A stretch of 64,000 bases of DNA, from positions 3,782,001-3,846,000 of the forward strand of contig NZ_CP109499.1 in the NCBI RefSeq assembly GCF_036231965.1, written 5' to 3'. This document shows positions 17,697 through 26,099 of this stretch, piece after piece. How positions within the stretch are numbered: position 1 is the first letter of the stretch; each line of letters starts with the position of its first letter. The position numbers and the translations under genes are program-made. Under the pieces are notes generated by a model. The model searched no databases and was not told the origin of the DNA. It saw only the letters and a list, made by a program, of their open reading frames with translations. The stretch is from Streptomyces sp. NBC_01428. Its GTDB lineage: Bacteria > Actinomycetota > Actinomycetes > Streptomycetales > Streptomycetaceae.

Positions 17697-17710
17697 GGCC
17701 GACGGGTCCG

Positions 17711-19267
17711 TCAGATCCAGACCAGCCTCCAGAGCCGGAAGACGCCGGTTCCGTCGGACAGGTACTGGCCACCGCCGACGTCCTCGCTGCTGAGGACGTA
17801 GTCCTTGCGCTGCCACAGCGGGATCAGCGGAACGTCCTGCGCGACGGACTCCTGGATGCGCTGGAACGAGTCGGTCGTCCTGCTGCGGTCCTTGTCCTGC
17901 TGCGTCTCCCGGATCAGCCGGTCGACGTCCTTGCTGCTGTAGCCGTTCTTCATGGAGTTGCCGGTGCCGACGAGGGGCGCGCCGAAGGTGTCGGGGTCGG
18001 GGTAGTCCGCGACCCAGCCGACCGCCCAGGCGTCCAGGGCGCCCTCGGCGTACCGCTTCTGGAAGTCCGTCCACTCGTAGCCCTTGGTCGTCACCTTGAA
18101 CAGTCCGCCGGCCTCCAGCTGCCGCTTGAGTTCGGTGGCCTCCTCGCCCGCCGCGCCCCGGCCCTCGGCGAATCCGTAGGTGAAGCGCACGGGCAGGGTG
18201 ACCCCGGCCTCGGTCAGCAGGGCGCGCGCCTTCTTGGCGTCCGGCTTCGGGTAGGCGTCGAAGAAGGACGTCGAGTGGCCGGTGATCCCCGCGGGGATCA
18301 GCCCGTACAGCGCCTCGGTGGTCCCCCTGTACGTCCGGTCGACGAGCTGCTCGCGGTCGATCAGCGAGGCGACCGCCTGCCGGACCCGCGCGTCGTGCAG
18401 CGGCGAGGACGCGCGGACGTTCAGGACGAGGTTGCGGGTCTCGGCGCTCGCCGCCTCCGTGACCCGCTGCTTCGGGTCGCTCGGCGAGAGACGGGCGAGC
18501 ATGGCGGGCGGCAGCTGGCGTGCGGCGACGTCGAACTTCTTCGCCTTCCAGGCGGCCTGCAGGGCCTGCGAGTCGGGGTAGTAGCTCAGGACGACGGGCC
18601 TGCCGAGGTCCTTGACGGCGCCTTCGTAACGGGAGTTGGGCGCGAGGACGGCCCGCTGGTCCTTCGCGTACTTCTTCAGCGTGTACGGTCCTGTGCCGTC
18701 CGCGTCGGTGCCGGTGCGCAGGGCGCGCTTCGGGTAGCGGGTGTGGTCGACGATCGAGCCCGCGCCGGTCGCCACCTTGAACGGGAAGGTCGCGTCCGGC
18801 GACGACAGGTGGAAGGTGACGGTCTGCCCGCTCGCGTCCACCGTGCCGAGCGTCGACAGCAGGGAGGCGGGCCCCACCTCGGAGTTGATGCGCTTGACCC
18901 GCTCGAAGGAGAACTTCACGTCCTCGCCGGTCATCCTGCGTCCGCTCGGGAACGCCACGTCGTCGCGGAGCGTGCAGCGATAGGTCCGCAGGCCGGAGTC
19001 CGAGAACGCGCAGCTCTTCGCGGCGTCCGGTACGGGTTCGGCGCCGCCGGGCTCGAACGTCAGCAGCGACTGGAACAGATTGCTGAACAGCGCCCAGGAC
19101 CCGGCGTCGTAGGCGCCGGCCGGGTCGAGCGAGGTGACGGCGTCCGTCGTGCCGACCGTGATGGTGCGGTCGGTGTTCTCCTTCTTCGGCAGTAACTGCC
19201 AGCCCGCCACACCCACGCCCGCCAGGACGAGTAGTACGGCCAGAACTCTTACGCGAACCGATCGCAT
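17711..19267 (-). CDS. Family 5 extracellular solute-binding protein (oligopeptide/dipeptide type)
   Basis: The 518-residue protein has an N-terminal hydrophobic anchor (residues 6-24) without a lipobox cysteine, then the SBP_bac_5 fold starting at ITVGTTDAVTSLDPAGAYD. The signature region GRRMTGEDVKFSFERVKR and the later SYYPDSQALQAAWKAKKFD and GWVADYPDPDTF are typical of peptide- or nickel-binding members. Such proteins capture substrate for an ABC importer, but no permease or ATPase gene is adjacent, so it must serve a distant transporter or act alone. ATG at 19267 has GGGAGGG 5 bases upstream; a TTG 15 bases further out lies beyond that site. Confidence 0.85.
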   Translation of the reverse strand: MRSVRVRVLAVLLVLAGVGVAGWQLLPKKENTDRTITVGTTDAVTSLDPAGAYDAGSWALFSNLFQSLLTFEPGGAEPVPDAAKSCAFSDSGLRTYRCTLRDDVAFPSGRRMTGEDVKFSFERVKRINSEVGPASLLSTLGTVDASGQTVTFHLSSPDATFPFKVATGAGSIVDHTRYPKRALRTGTDADGTGPYTLKKYAKDQRAVLAPNSRYEGAVKDLGRPVVLSYYPDSQALQAAWKAKKFDVAARQLPPAMLARLSPSDPKQRVTEAASAETRNLVLNVRASSPLHDARVRQAVASLIDREQLVDRTYRGTTEALYGLIPAGITGHSTSFFDAYPKPDAKKARALLTEAGVTLPVRFTYGFAEGRGAAGEEATELKRQLEAGGLFKVTTKGYEWTDFQKRYAEGALDAWAVGWVADYPDPDTFGAPLVGTGNSMKNGYSSKDVDRLIRETQQDKDRSRTTDSFQRIQESVAQDVPLIPLWQRKDYVLSSEDVGGGQYLSDGTGVFRLWRLVWI

Positions 19268-19411
19268 CGGTGCCCTCCCCAAGGCCCACCGCAGGCCACT
19301 CCCCTGGTGACGCGGATCACCTAATCACAGGAGTTTCAGGAGAGGAGGCGGTTTCGGGAGAGTGTTCGACAACGATGCGGACAGCCTCGCCGGCCGCCTC
19401 ACAGCGGGCTC

Positions 19412-20884
19412 TCAGGCTTCTCGCGAGGCCAGCTCCACGACCGTGATGTCCGAGGGCGCGCCCACCCTGGTCGGCGGCCCCCAGGCGCCCGCGCCCCGGG
19501 AGACGTAGAGCTGGGTGTCGCCGTAGCGCTCCAGCCCCGCGACGGTCGGGTTGGCCGCGGCCGCGACGAGGTTCCCGGGCCACAACTGTCCGCCGTGGGT
19601 GTGTCCGGACAACTGGAGGTCGACGCCGTGCCGTACCGCGTCGTGGATCTGCACCGGCTGGTGGGCGAGCAGGACACAGGCCCGCGCGGTGTCCCGGTCG
19701 CCGAGCGCCCGGTCGAAGTCGGGACCGTGTCCCTCGCTCTCGCCCTGGACGTCGTTGACGCCGGCGAGGTCGAATCCGGCCAGTTCGGTACGGGCGTTCT
19801 CCAGCGGGTGGATGCCCAGCTCGCGTACCTCCCGGACCCACTGCGCGGCCCCGGAGAAGTACTCGTGGTTCCCGGTGACGAAGTAGGCGCCGTGCCGGGC
19901 CCGCAGTCCGGCGAGCGGGGCGGCCGCGGGGCCGAGGTTCTTGACGCTGCCGTCGACCAGGTCACCGACGACGGCGATCAGGTCCGGCTGCGTGGAGTTG
20001 ATGGTGTCGACGACCTTCTGCGCGAAGCCGCGCCCGAGCACCGGTCCGAGGTGGATGTCGCTCACGACGGCGATCCGGTACCCGTGGGCGGACCGCGGCA
20101 GCTTGGCGAGCGGCACAGTGACCCGCTTCACCGCGGGACCGCGCAGCACGCCGTACGTGCCGTATCCGACGGTTCCCACCGCGGCGGCGGCGACGGCACC
20201 GCCCACGACGCGGGAGACGAAGAGGCGGCGCGACGGAGCCGCGAGCGGCCCGCCCACGGGGGCGGCCGTGCCCAGCGGCTCTCCGGAGCCTCGCGGCTCT
20301 CCCGGCTGTCCCGGAGCGGCGGGCTCGGTGTGCTTCGCCGCGGACGGTTCCTTCGGGGCCGGTTCCGTCGAGGCCGACACGCCCGGGGTGCGATGCACGC
20401 CGACCGTCGTTCCGTGGGCGACGGCTTCGGTGCCGGCTTCGGTGCCGGAATCGGTGCCGGAATCGGTGCCGGAATCGGTGCCGGAATCGGTGCCGGAATC
20501 GGTGCCGGAATCGGTGCCGGAATCGGCGACGGCTTCCGTTCCCGCGGTCCGTCGTGTCGCGGCGCGGTGGTCGAGGGCCCGTCGGAGGAGAGGCCGTACG
20601 AGTTCGCCGGCCAGCAGCGCGAGCAGCAGGTAGAGCGCGAGGGCCATCCACAGGAACCCGGGCCATCCCAGGGTCCGCTGCAGCCAGAAGGGGGCGCCGG
20701 CGCGCTCGCTCACCACGGCGGCGAGCATCAGCAGCGGTCCGGCGACGAAGAGGGCGGCGCCCACGCGGCGGGCCGTTCCGGGGCCTGCCGTGGTGTCCCG
20801 CACCAGGCGGCGCCAGGCATACCAGTGGAACCCACCGAGCACGGCCAGTGCGGCCACACCCACCAGCACGAACACGATGACCAT
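19412..20884 (-). CDS. Membrane metallophosphoesterase (calcineurin-like)
   Basis: The 490-residue protein has helices near residues 1-20, 42-60 and 70-95, a low-complexity GTDS repeat and acidic/Pro linker (about 115-200), and another helix near 225-245. The metallophosphatase domain follows: VVSDIHLGP (GDxH-type site), VGDLVDG, VTGNHEYF (GNHE), and LAHQP and LSGHTHGGQ (metal-binding histidines). All metal ligands appear intact, so it should cleave a phosphoester or pyrophosphate, probably a lipid-linked or surface one. The SCO4848-type gene is 14 bases upstream and likely cotranscribed. Confidence 0.87.
   Translation of the reverse strand: MVIVFVLVGVAALAVLGGFHWYAWRRLVRDTTAGPGTARRVGAALFVAGPLLMLAAVVSERAGAPFWLQRTLGWPGFLWMALALYLLLALLAGELVRPLLRRALDHRAATRRTAGTEAVADSGTDSGTDSGTDSGTDSGTDSGTDSGTEAGTEAVAHGTTVGVHRTPGVSASTEPAPKEPSAAKHTEPAAPGQPGEPRGSGEPLGTAAPVGGPLAAPSRRLFVSRVVGGAVAAAAVGTVGYGTYGVLRGPAVKRVTVPLAKLPRSAHGYRIAVVSDIHLGPVLGRGFAQKVVDTINSTQPDLIAVVGDLVDGSVKNLGPAAAPLAGLRARHGAYFVTGNHEYFSGAAQWVREVRELGIHPLENARTELAGFDLAGVNDVQGESEGHGPDFDRALGDRDTARACVLLAHQPVQIHDAVRHGVDLQLSGHTHGGQLWPGNLVAAAANPTVAGLERYGDTQLYVSRGAGAWGPPTRVGAPSDITVVELASREA
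20447..20518 (-). repeat. Six tandem 12-base repeats in the metallophosphoesterase linker
   Basis: On the plus strand the unit is GGAATCGGTGCC, repeated six times perfectly, flanked by three diverged copies (20423-20446 and 20519-20530). On the coding strand it gives a GTDS tetrapeptide array between membrane and catalytic parts. It should vary in length between strains. Confidence 0.92.
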
Positions 20885-20898
20885 GGCGCCCGGCTCCG

Positions 20899-21141
20899 TT
20901 ACGACGTCCGGCGCGCGGCGCGTACGCCGCGCAACCCGATGACCCCGACGACCGTCCCCAAGACAAAGGAGACGACGGCCAGCGTGAGATGCACCCAGAA
21001 GTAGGCCGTCGGATCACCCGCGTCGTCGAACGCGAGCCCGCTGCCGTCCTTGTACAGGTTCTTGATGAAAGTGACCCAAATGACCCAACTCCACACCCCG
21101 AAGGCGAGCAGGAACCAGGAGATGGGGCGGCTGAGCTTCAT
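20899..21141 (-). CDS. SCO4848-family small membrane protein
   Basis: The 80-residue protein has two transmembrane helices (about 6-26 and 49-71) around a loop containing KNLYKDGSGLAFDDAGDPTAYFW. It closely matches the conserved streptomycete family named after SCO4848, whose function is unknown. ATG at 21141 gives the expected MKLSRPISWFLLAFG start. It lies 14 bases ahead of the metallophosphoesterase gene and is divergent from the carboxypeptidase gene 112 bases away. Confidence 0.85.
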   Translation of the reverse strand: MKLSRPISWFLLAFGVWSWVIWVTFIKNLYKDGSGLAFDDAGDPTAYFWVHLTLAVVSFVLGTVVGVIGLRGVRAARRTS

Positions 21142-21253
21142 GGGTTCAGTATCGCCGTCGCCGACCGCGACCCGGCGCCGGGGTGTGGAGGGCGCGCACA
21201 CCTCCCCGGGCGGCGGGAGGACTTCCCGCCCTCGGCCCTGTAATTTCTCGACC

Positions 21254-22522
21254 GTGCCCGAGTCGAAAAAGACCATCAAGCGATCCCTGTTGGTCACTTC
21301 AGCCACCTTGTTGACCTTGTCCCTCACCGCGCCCGCTTTCGCGGACGCCGACACGAGCCCCAAGGCGTCCCCGTCGACCTCGCCGTCCGCCACTCCCCCG
21401 GCGAACATGTCGACCGTCGGCGGCGCGCAGCTAGGCCTCCCCGGCAGCCAGGTGAACCTCGGCAGCGGTGTGCCGGTGCTGCCCAAGGACGTCACCGCCC
21501 GCTCCTGGATCGTCGCCGACGCGGAGTCCGGTGACGTCCTCGCCTCGCACAACGCGCACTGGCGGCTGCCCCCGGCGAGCACGCTGAAGATGCTGTTCGC
21601 CGACACGCTGCTGCCCAAGTTCCCGAGGAGCACCGCGCACAAGGTGGTCTCCTCCGACCTGGCGGGCATCGGTGCGGGCTCCAGCATGGTGGGGATAAAG
21701 GAGAACGAGACCTATTCGGTCCACGACCTGTGGCTGGGTGTCTTCCTGCGGTCCGGCAACGACGCCGTGCACGTCCTGTCCGCGATGAACGGCGGCGTCG
21801 ACCAGACGGTCCGCGACATGCAGGAGCACGCCGACGACCTCCAGGCGCTCGACACGAACGTGGTGAGCCCGGACGGCTACGACGCGAGCCGCCAGGTGTC
21901 GTCGGCGTACGACCTGACGCTGTTCGCCCGTTCGGGTCTGCAGAAGAAGGACTTCCGGGAGTACTGCTCGACGGTGCGCGCGAAGTTCCCCGGCGGGACG
22001 GCGAAGAACGCGAAGGGCCGGACGACCCGCGAGTCCTTCGAGATCCAGAACACCAACCGGCTGCTGACGGGGGACAGCGATGTCACCACGTACCAGGGCA
22101 TCGCCGGCGTGAAGAACGGCAACACGACCAACGCGGGCGCCACCTTCACCGGGGTCGCCGAGCGGGACGGCAAGGTGCTGCTCGTCACGGTCATGAACCC
22201 GGAGAAGAGCGAGCACAACGAGGTCTACAAGGAGGCGGCGCGGCTCCTGGACTGGGGCTTCCAGGCCTCGGGCAAGGCCCAGCCGGTGGGTGAACTCGTG
22301 CCGCCCAAGGGCGTCGACACCTCCGCGCAGCCGGGCGCGACGGCCTCGGGCAGCGCCACCCCCGACGCCTCGAAGAAGCCCGTGACGGCCTCCTCCGCCT
22401 CCGCGAAGGGCGGTTCGAGCGGGGTCGGCATCGCGCTCGCCATCACGGGCGGCGTCCTCGTCCTGCTCGCCGCGGGCGTCTACCTCGTGAACCGCCGCTG
22501 GCCCGGCCGCTCCAAGAGCTGA
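21254..22522 (+). CDS. D-alanyl-D-alanine carboxypeptidase (low-molecular-weight penicillin-binding protein)
   Basis: The 422-residue enzyme trims the terminal D-alanine of peptidoglycan stem peptides outside the membrane. It has a signal peptide (cleavage near APAFA-DA, residue 29) and a Thr/Ser/Pro spacer, then the transpeptidase-like domain. The motifs are PASTLK (catalytic Ser and Lys of SxxK), SGN (SxN) and KNG in GVKNGNTTNAG, where KTG is usual. The C-terminal anchor is one helix near residues 393-415 after a low-complexity stretch. GTG at 21254 was chosen because it places the positively charged signal peptide at the N-terminus. Confidence 0.9.
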   Translation: MPESKKTIKRSLLVTSATLLTLSLTAPAFADADTSPKASPSTSPSATPPANMSTVGGAQLGLPGSQVNLGSGVPVLPKDVTARSWIVADAESGDVLASHNAHWRLPPASTLKMLFADTLLPKFPRSTAHKVVSSDLAGIGAGSSMVGIKENETYSVHDLWLGVFLRSGNDAVHVLSAMNGGVDQTVRDMQEHADDLQALDTNVVSPDGYDASRQVSSAYDLTLFARSGLQKKDFREYCSTVRAKFPGGTAKNAKGRTTRESFEIQNTNRLLTGDSDVTTYQGIAGVKNGNTTNAGATFTGVAERDGKVLLVTVMNPEKSEHNEVYKEAARLLDWGFQASGKAQPVGELVPPKGVDTSAQPGATASGSATPDASKKPVTASSASAKGGSSGVGIALAITGGVLVLLAAGVYLVNRRWPGRSKS

Positions 22523-22544
22523 CCGCCGGCGCCGCCGACCGCGC

Positions 22545-22593
22545 TGTACGGAGAAGTCCCGGCACCTGTGAGGTGCCGGGACTTCTCCGTACA
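22545..22593. terminator. Strong bidirectional terminator
   Basis: A perfect 23-base inverted repeat (left arm 22545-22567, right arm 22571-22593) encloses the loop GTG. It lies between the convergent carboxypeptidase and YihY genes. No U-run follows, but the stem is long enough to act in both directions. Confidence 0.92.
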
Positions 22594-22624
22594 GACAGCG
22601 GCTTCAGGAAAACGTCCCCGGGGA

Positions 22625-23656
22625 TCAGGCCGTGCGGCGGCCCTCCGAGCCGGACGGCGCGCGGGGACCGGCCCCCGGGTCGCCCTGACCGGCCGGCGCG
22701 TCCGCGGCGCCCGCTCCCCTCGCGGCGTCGGCGTCGGCCGCGGCGACCTCCGCGTCCTCTTCGGACGTCGTCGGCGTGTCGGCCTCCCCGGGCTGCCCCA
22801 GCTCCTCCTCCTTGCTCCCCGTCGCCGTCCAGGCGGCACAGAACAGGAGCAGTTTCGAGGTGAAGTTGATCCACAGGAGCAGCGCGATCGGCACCCCGAA
22901 GGCGCCGTACATGCTCTTCGAGGCCACACCCCGCATATAGCCGCTGAGCAGCAGCTTGAGCAGTTCGAAGCCGATCGCGCCGATCAGCGAGGCGACGATC
23001 AGCCGGCGGCGGGGCGGCTGGACGCCGGGCAGCAGGGTGAGCACGTACAGCAGGACGAGGAAGTCGGCGAGGACGGCCACCGCGAAGGCGATGACCTGGA
23101 GCAGCACGCTCCCCCAGCCGTTCTCGTCGATACCGATCTGCCGCGACGACCAGCCCACCGCCGTGGACGCGAGCGTGGAGACGACGACCGTCAGGAGCAC
23201 GGCGCCGCCCAGGCCGACGAGCACACCGCCGTCCTTGCCCTTGCGAAGCAAGGGGTTCTCCTCGGTGTCCGGCAGCTCCCAGACCGCGCGCAGGCACTCC
23301 CGCATCGAACCGACCCAGCCGATACCGGTGACCAGCAGCAAGGCACCCGCGATGAGCCCGATGGCGCCGGCGTTCTGGACGAGGCTGTTGATGTCGAGCT
23401 GGTCGGAGATGCCCGGCACCTGCTCGGCGAGCTTGTCCTGAAGGTCCTTCTGCTGCTGGGTGCTCAGCGTCGCGGCACCGATCGCGGCGGCGACGGTCAG
23501 CAGCGGGAAGAGCGCCACGAAGCTGATGAAGGTCATCGCCGCGGCGAGCCGCGTCCACTTCACCCGGTCCAGCCGCTCGTACGAGCGCCACGCGTGCGTG
23601 GTCATCAGGCGTACGACCAGAGGTCCCACGCCGGGAAGTTTTTTCAGCCAGTCCAT
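22625..23656 (-). CDS. YihY/virulence factor BrkB family membrane protein
   Basis: The 343-residue protein has six predicted transmembrane helices over residues 36-285 in the YihY/BrkB pattern. Landmarks include AAAMTFISFVALFPLL, GIGWVGSMRECLRAVW and MYGAFGVPIALLLWINFTSK. An acidic Ala/Gly-rich cytoplasmic tail of about 60 residues follows. The family's function is unsettled, though lipid or polymer transport has been suggested. Its ATG at 23656 lies inside the end of the GtrA gene (13-base overlap), so it is the last gene of the UbiA-PAP2-GtrA transcript. Confidence 0.87.
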   Translation of the reverse strand: MDWLKKLPGVGPLVVRLMTTHAWRSYERLDRVKWTRLAAAMTFISFVALFPLLTVAAAIGAATLSTQQQKDLQDKLAEQVPGISDQLDINSLVQNAGAIGLIAGALLLVTGIGWVGSMRECLRAVWELPDTEENPLLRKGKDGGVLVGLGGAVLLTVVVSTLASTAVGWSSRQIGIDENGWGSVLLQVIAFAVAVLADFLVLLYVLTLLPGVQPPRRRLIVASLIGAIGFELLKLLLSGYMRGVASKSMYGAFGVPIALLLWINFTSKLLLFCAAWTATGSKEEELGQPGEADTPTTSEEDAEVAAADADAARGAGAADAPAGQGDPGAGPRAPSGSEGRRTA

Positions 23657-24180
23657 GATCCGACTCTGCCCTCGCCTCGGAAAACCAATGTGCGGGTACC
23701 CCAAAAACGCAGGACAGTGGCGATCGCCATGCCGATTCCCGCACCGGAGACGGTGTCGGCGCGCTGTGAGGTGAACCCGAGCCCGTAGTGACTGACGGCG
23801 ATGCACAGCAGCTGCACCAGCGCGCCCGCGATGTTCACGGCGAAGAAGACCGCGTACTGGCGGGGCCCCCGAGCCGCGTGCCGGTAGGTGCCGAGCGCGT
23901 TCCCGGCGTACGCGACTGAACAGCCCGCCAGGAAGGAGAGCGCCTTGGCGGTCAGCGGATCCAGGCCCGCGGGACCGCGCAGCCAGAGGAAGAGGCCGAG
24001 GTCGGCGGCGTACGCGAGGAGGCCCGCGGCGGCGAACCCGGCGACCTCGCGGAGGAACCGCGCGCGGGGCCCGGGCCCGAAATGGGCGACTCCTCGGACG
24101 ACCGGTTCCGTGAGGACTGCCCCGGACGCGGCGGGACCGGGGACAGGCCCCGGGCCGGCGGGGTGCTCGGTGACGCTCAC
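23644..24180 (-). CDS. GtrA-like membrane protein
   Basis: The 178-residue protein has a 40-residue Pro/Gly-rich head and four helices of the GtrA fold: REVAGFAAAGLLAYAADLGLF, LSFLAGCSVAYAGNALGTYR, FFAVNIAGALVQLLC and a C-terminal ATVLRFWGTRTLVF. GtrA proteins translocate or dock polyprenyl-linked sugars. The mycobacterial relative Rv3789, next to dprE1, is tied to decaprenyl-phosphoryl-arabinose handling. The GTG start overlaps the UbiA stop by 4 bases (GTGA), and it sits in the same transcript as UbiA and PAP2, supporting a role in moving DPA. The assignment to DPA is inference. Confidence 0.85.
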   Translation of the reverse strand: MSVTEHPAGPGPVPGPAASGAVLTEPVVRGVAHFGPGPRARFLREVAGFAAAGLLAYAADLGLFLWLRGPAGLDPLTAKALSFLAGCSVAYAGNALGTYRHAARGPRQYAVFFAVNIAGALVQLLCIAVSHYGLGFTSQRADTVSGAGIGMAIATVLRFWGTRTLVFRGEGRVGSWTG

Positions 24181-25121
24181 CAGTTCGCCACGGCGAGCCC
24201 GTACATCGCGAGCCAGACGAGGCCGATGACGGCGAGCGCCCGGTCGTGCAGGACGACGTCCTCCGGCTCACCCGCCGTGCCCCGGTCGGCGAAGACGGCG
24301 TAGCGCAGGACGGCGAAGATGAAGGCGACCATGGACAACTGGCGCCAGGGCAGCACGCCGGTGCTGGGCACGCTTCCCTCCTCCAGGGCCCACAGGCAGT
24401 AGCCGAGGACGGACACTCCGGCGGCCAGCTGCCACACGAAGCGCAGGTAGCCGGTCGTGTACTCGGTGAGCAACGCGCGCGTGGCGCCCGCTTTGCCCGC
24501 CATCTGCACGGCCTCGGAGTAACGCTTCGCCGACACCATGAACAGCGCCCCGAAGCCCGTGGTGATCAGGAACCAGCGCGACAGCGGGATGCCGAGGGCC
24601 AGGCCGCCGACCATCGCCCGCATCAGGAACCCGGTCGTGACGACGACGAGGTCCACGACGAGCACGTGCTTGAGGCTGACGCAGTACGCCAGCTGCATCC
24701 CGATGTACGCGGTCAGCAGCGCGCAGACGGCCGGTGAGCAGAGCCAGGCGGCGAGGGCGGGCGCGAGGGCCGCGAGGATGCCGCCGGCGGCGTAGGCGAC
24801 CGGCACGGGGACCTGGCCCGCGGCGACCGGACGGTGGCGCTTCACGGGGTGGGCGCGGTCGGCGGCGGCGTCCCGGGCGTCGTTGATCAGGTACACGGCG
24901 GCGGCGGAGGCCGTGAACAGGGCGAAGACGATGGCGAGTTGGCCGAGCGCGTGGCGGGAGAACAGCTGGCCCGCGGCGGCCGGGGCGGCCACGACGAGCA
25001 CGTTCTTCACCCACTGCCGGGGGCGCGCGGTCCTGACGAGGCCCCGGACGAGTCCGGTCAGGCTTCTCGGGGGCGGCGCGAGGGCGGGGGCGCGCTCCAG
25101 GAGCGCCGTGCGCTCAGCCAT
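24177..25121 (-). CDS. ubiA: Decaprenyl-phosphate phosphoribosyltransferase (UbiA family)
   Basis: The 314-residue multi-helix enzyme should transfer phosphoribose from PRPP to decaprenyl phosphate, the committed step of decaprenylphosphoryl-arabinose synthesis. The signature YLINDARDAAADRAHPVKRHRP contains the NDxxD site and the HPxKxxRP element typical of the mycobacterial Rv3806c group rather than of quinone prenyltransferases. SAKRYSEAVQMAGK supplies the second conserved site. I chose ATG at 25121; it overlaps the PAP2 gene end by 8 bases, and an upstream frame extension has no ribosome site. PAP2, GtrA, DprE1 and DprE2 nearby complete the pathway. Confidence 0.9.
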   Translation of the reverse strand: MAERTALLERAPALAPPPRSLTGLVRGLVRTARPRQWVKNVLVVAAPAAAGQLFSRHALGQLAIVFALFTASAAAVYLINDARDAAADRAHPVKRHRPVAAGQVPVPVAYAAGGILAALAPALAAWLCSPAVCALLTAYIGMQLAYCVSLKHVLVVDLVVVTTGFLMRAMVGGLALGIPLSRWFLITTGFGALFMVSAKRYSEAVQMAGKAGATRALLTEYTTGYLRFVWQLAAGVSVLGYCLWALEEGSVPSTGVLPWRQLSMVAFIFAVLRYAVFADRGTAGEPEDVVLHDRALAVIGLVWLAMYGLAVANW

Positions 25122-25956
25122 GGCGCACCCCGATCCACCGGGCGCCCAGTCCGGCCGTCGCGGCTCCCAGGGCGGCGCCCGCGGCGACGTCGGTCGGGTA
25201 GTGGACACCGACCACGAGACGCGAGAGGCACATCGCGGCGGCCAGCGGCACGGCGACCGGCGCGCCGAGTGCGCCGAGTGCGCCGAACGAGACCGCGGCG
25301 GCCGCCGCCGAAGTGGCGTGCGAGCTGGGGAAGGAGTGCCGTCCCGCCGTGCGCACCAGCGGTCTCACATGGGTGGGGCGGGGGCGGCGCACGATCCGCT
25401 TCACCCCCATGCTCGCGAGGTGCGCGGTGGCGGTGAGGACGGTCGCGCGCAGCCAGGCGCCTCGGCGCTCCCGGTCGACGGCCGCCCCGGCGAGTCCGGC
25501 GGCGAGCCAGAGCGCGCCGTGTTCACCGCTCCGGGACAGAGCACGGGCGGTGGCCGCGATACGTGGGTGGTCGCCGTAGGCGTGGACCATGGACAGCAGC
25601 CGCCGGTCCATGCCGTCGAGGCTCCGGTCCGCACGGCCGCCGCGCCGGTCCCTGCCGGCTGGGCTGCCGCGGTCCATGCCGACTGCGGCGCGGTCCATGC
25701 TGTCGTCGTCGCAGTCCATGTCGTCACGCGAGCGGTCAACGTCTTCGTGATGACGACCGATGCGCTCAATGCCGTCAATGCCGTCAAGGTCGTCCATGCG
25801 ATCAAGGTCGTCAGGCCGGCGATCGTCGGTGTCACGCTGTCGGTCCATGCGGTCGGGCTCGTCATGGTCGTGGCGTGGTCGGTCTCTCTCGCCACCACGG
25901 TGGCCATGGCCGTCAAGCCGCCGATCCAAGTCGTCACGGTCGTCAAGTTCGTCCAT
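25114..25956 (-). CDS. PAP2-family phosphatase with an Asp/Arg-rich N-terminal extension
   Basis: The 280-residue protein ends with a normal PAP2 membrane phosphatase: KRIVRRPRP, PSSHATS and SRLVVGVHYPTD supply the three conserved blocks. In the DPA pathway such an enzyme (Rv3807c-like) is proposed to remove the 5-phosphate from decaprenylphosphoryl-5-phosphoribose. The first 115 residues are odd: a charged repeat of DD, DR, DL and MD units (MDELDDRDDLDRRLDGHGHR...) with lower third-position GC than the rest. The core family start would be near the Met at about 25602 (MDRRLLSMVHAYGDHP). The ATG at 25956 is taken because the frame is open, but its ribosome site is weak. Translation of the extension is uncertain. 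Confidence 0.75.
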   Translation of the reverse strand: MDELDDRDDLDRRLDGHGHRGGERDRPRHDHDEPDRMDRQRDTDDRRPDDLDRMDDLDGIDGIERIGRHHEDVDRSRDDMDCDDDSMDRAAVGMDRGSPAGRDRRGGRADRSLDGMDRRLLSMVHAYGDHPRIAATARALSRSGEHGALWLAAGLAGAAVDRERRGAWLRATVLTATAHLASMGVKRIVRRPRPTHVRPLVRTAGRHSFPSSHATSAAAAAVSFGALGALGAPVAVPLAAAMCLSRLVVGVHYPTDVAAGAALGAATAGLGARWIGVRHG

Positions 25957-26099
25957 GTGATCTCACTCTTCTAGTGAGGAGCCGCAGAATTACGGCAATC
26001 TAGGACGACATCCCATTAATCACCCATTTCGGTGAGGAGCCGTGAGGGGCTGGGGAGATTGCCCCGGTGTGCACCCTTGGCGGCGCTACGGTCACGGGC
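25957..26099. promoter_or_regulatory. Divergent promoter region between the PAP2 and DprE1 genes
   Basis: These 143 bases are more A/T-rich than their surroundings. The 11-mer GTGAGGAGCCG occurs twice in direct orientation (25974-25984 and 26032-26042), 58 bases apart. A short hairpin (CTCACT / AGTGAG, 25962-25967 and 25973-25978) lies just upstream of the PAP2 start on its strand. The repeat could be a regulator site shared by both halves of the DPA cluster; that is inference. Confidence 0.45.

Noticed and set aside
20447..20518. Short tandem repeats as a possible CRISPR array
   Set aside because: Units are directly adjacent 12-mers without spacers and lie in frame within a gene. No cas genes are present.
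20423..20530. Rightward frame with GAGIGAGIGAG repeats that looks silk-like
   Set aside because: It is only the opposite-strand reading of the GTDS repeat in the metallophosphoesterase linker.
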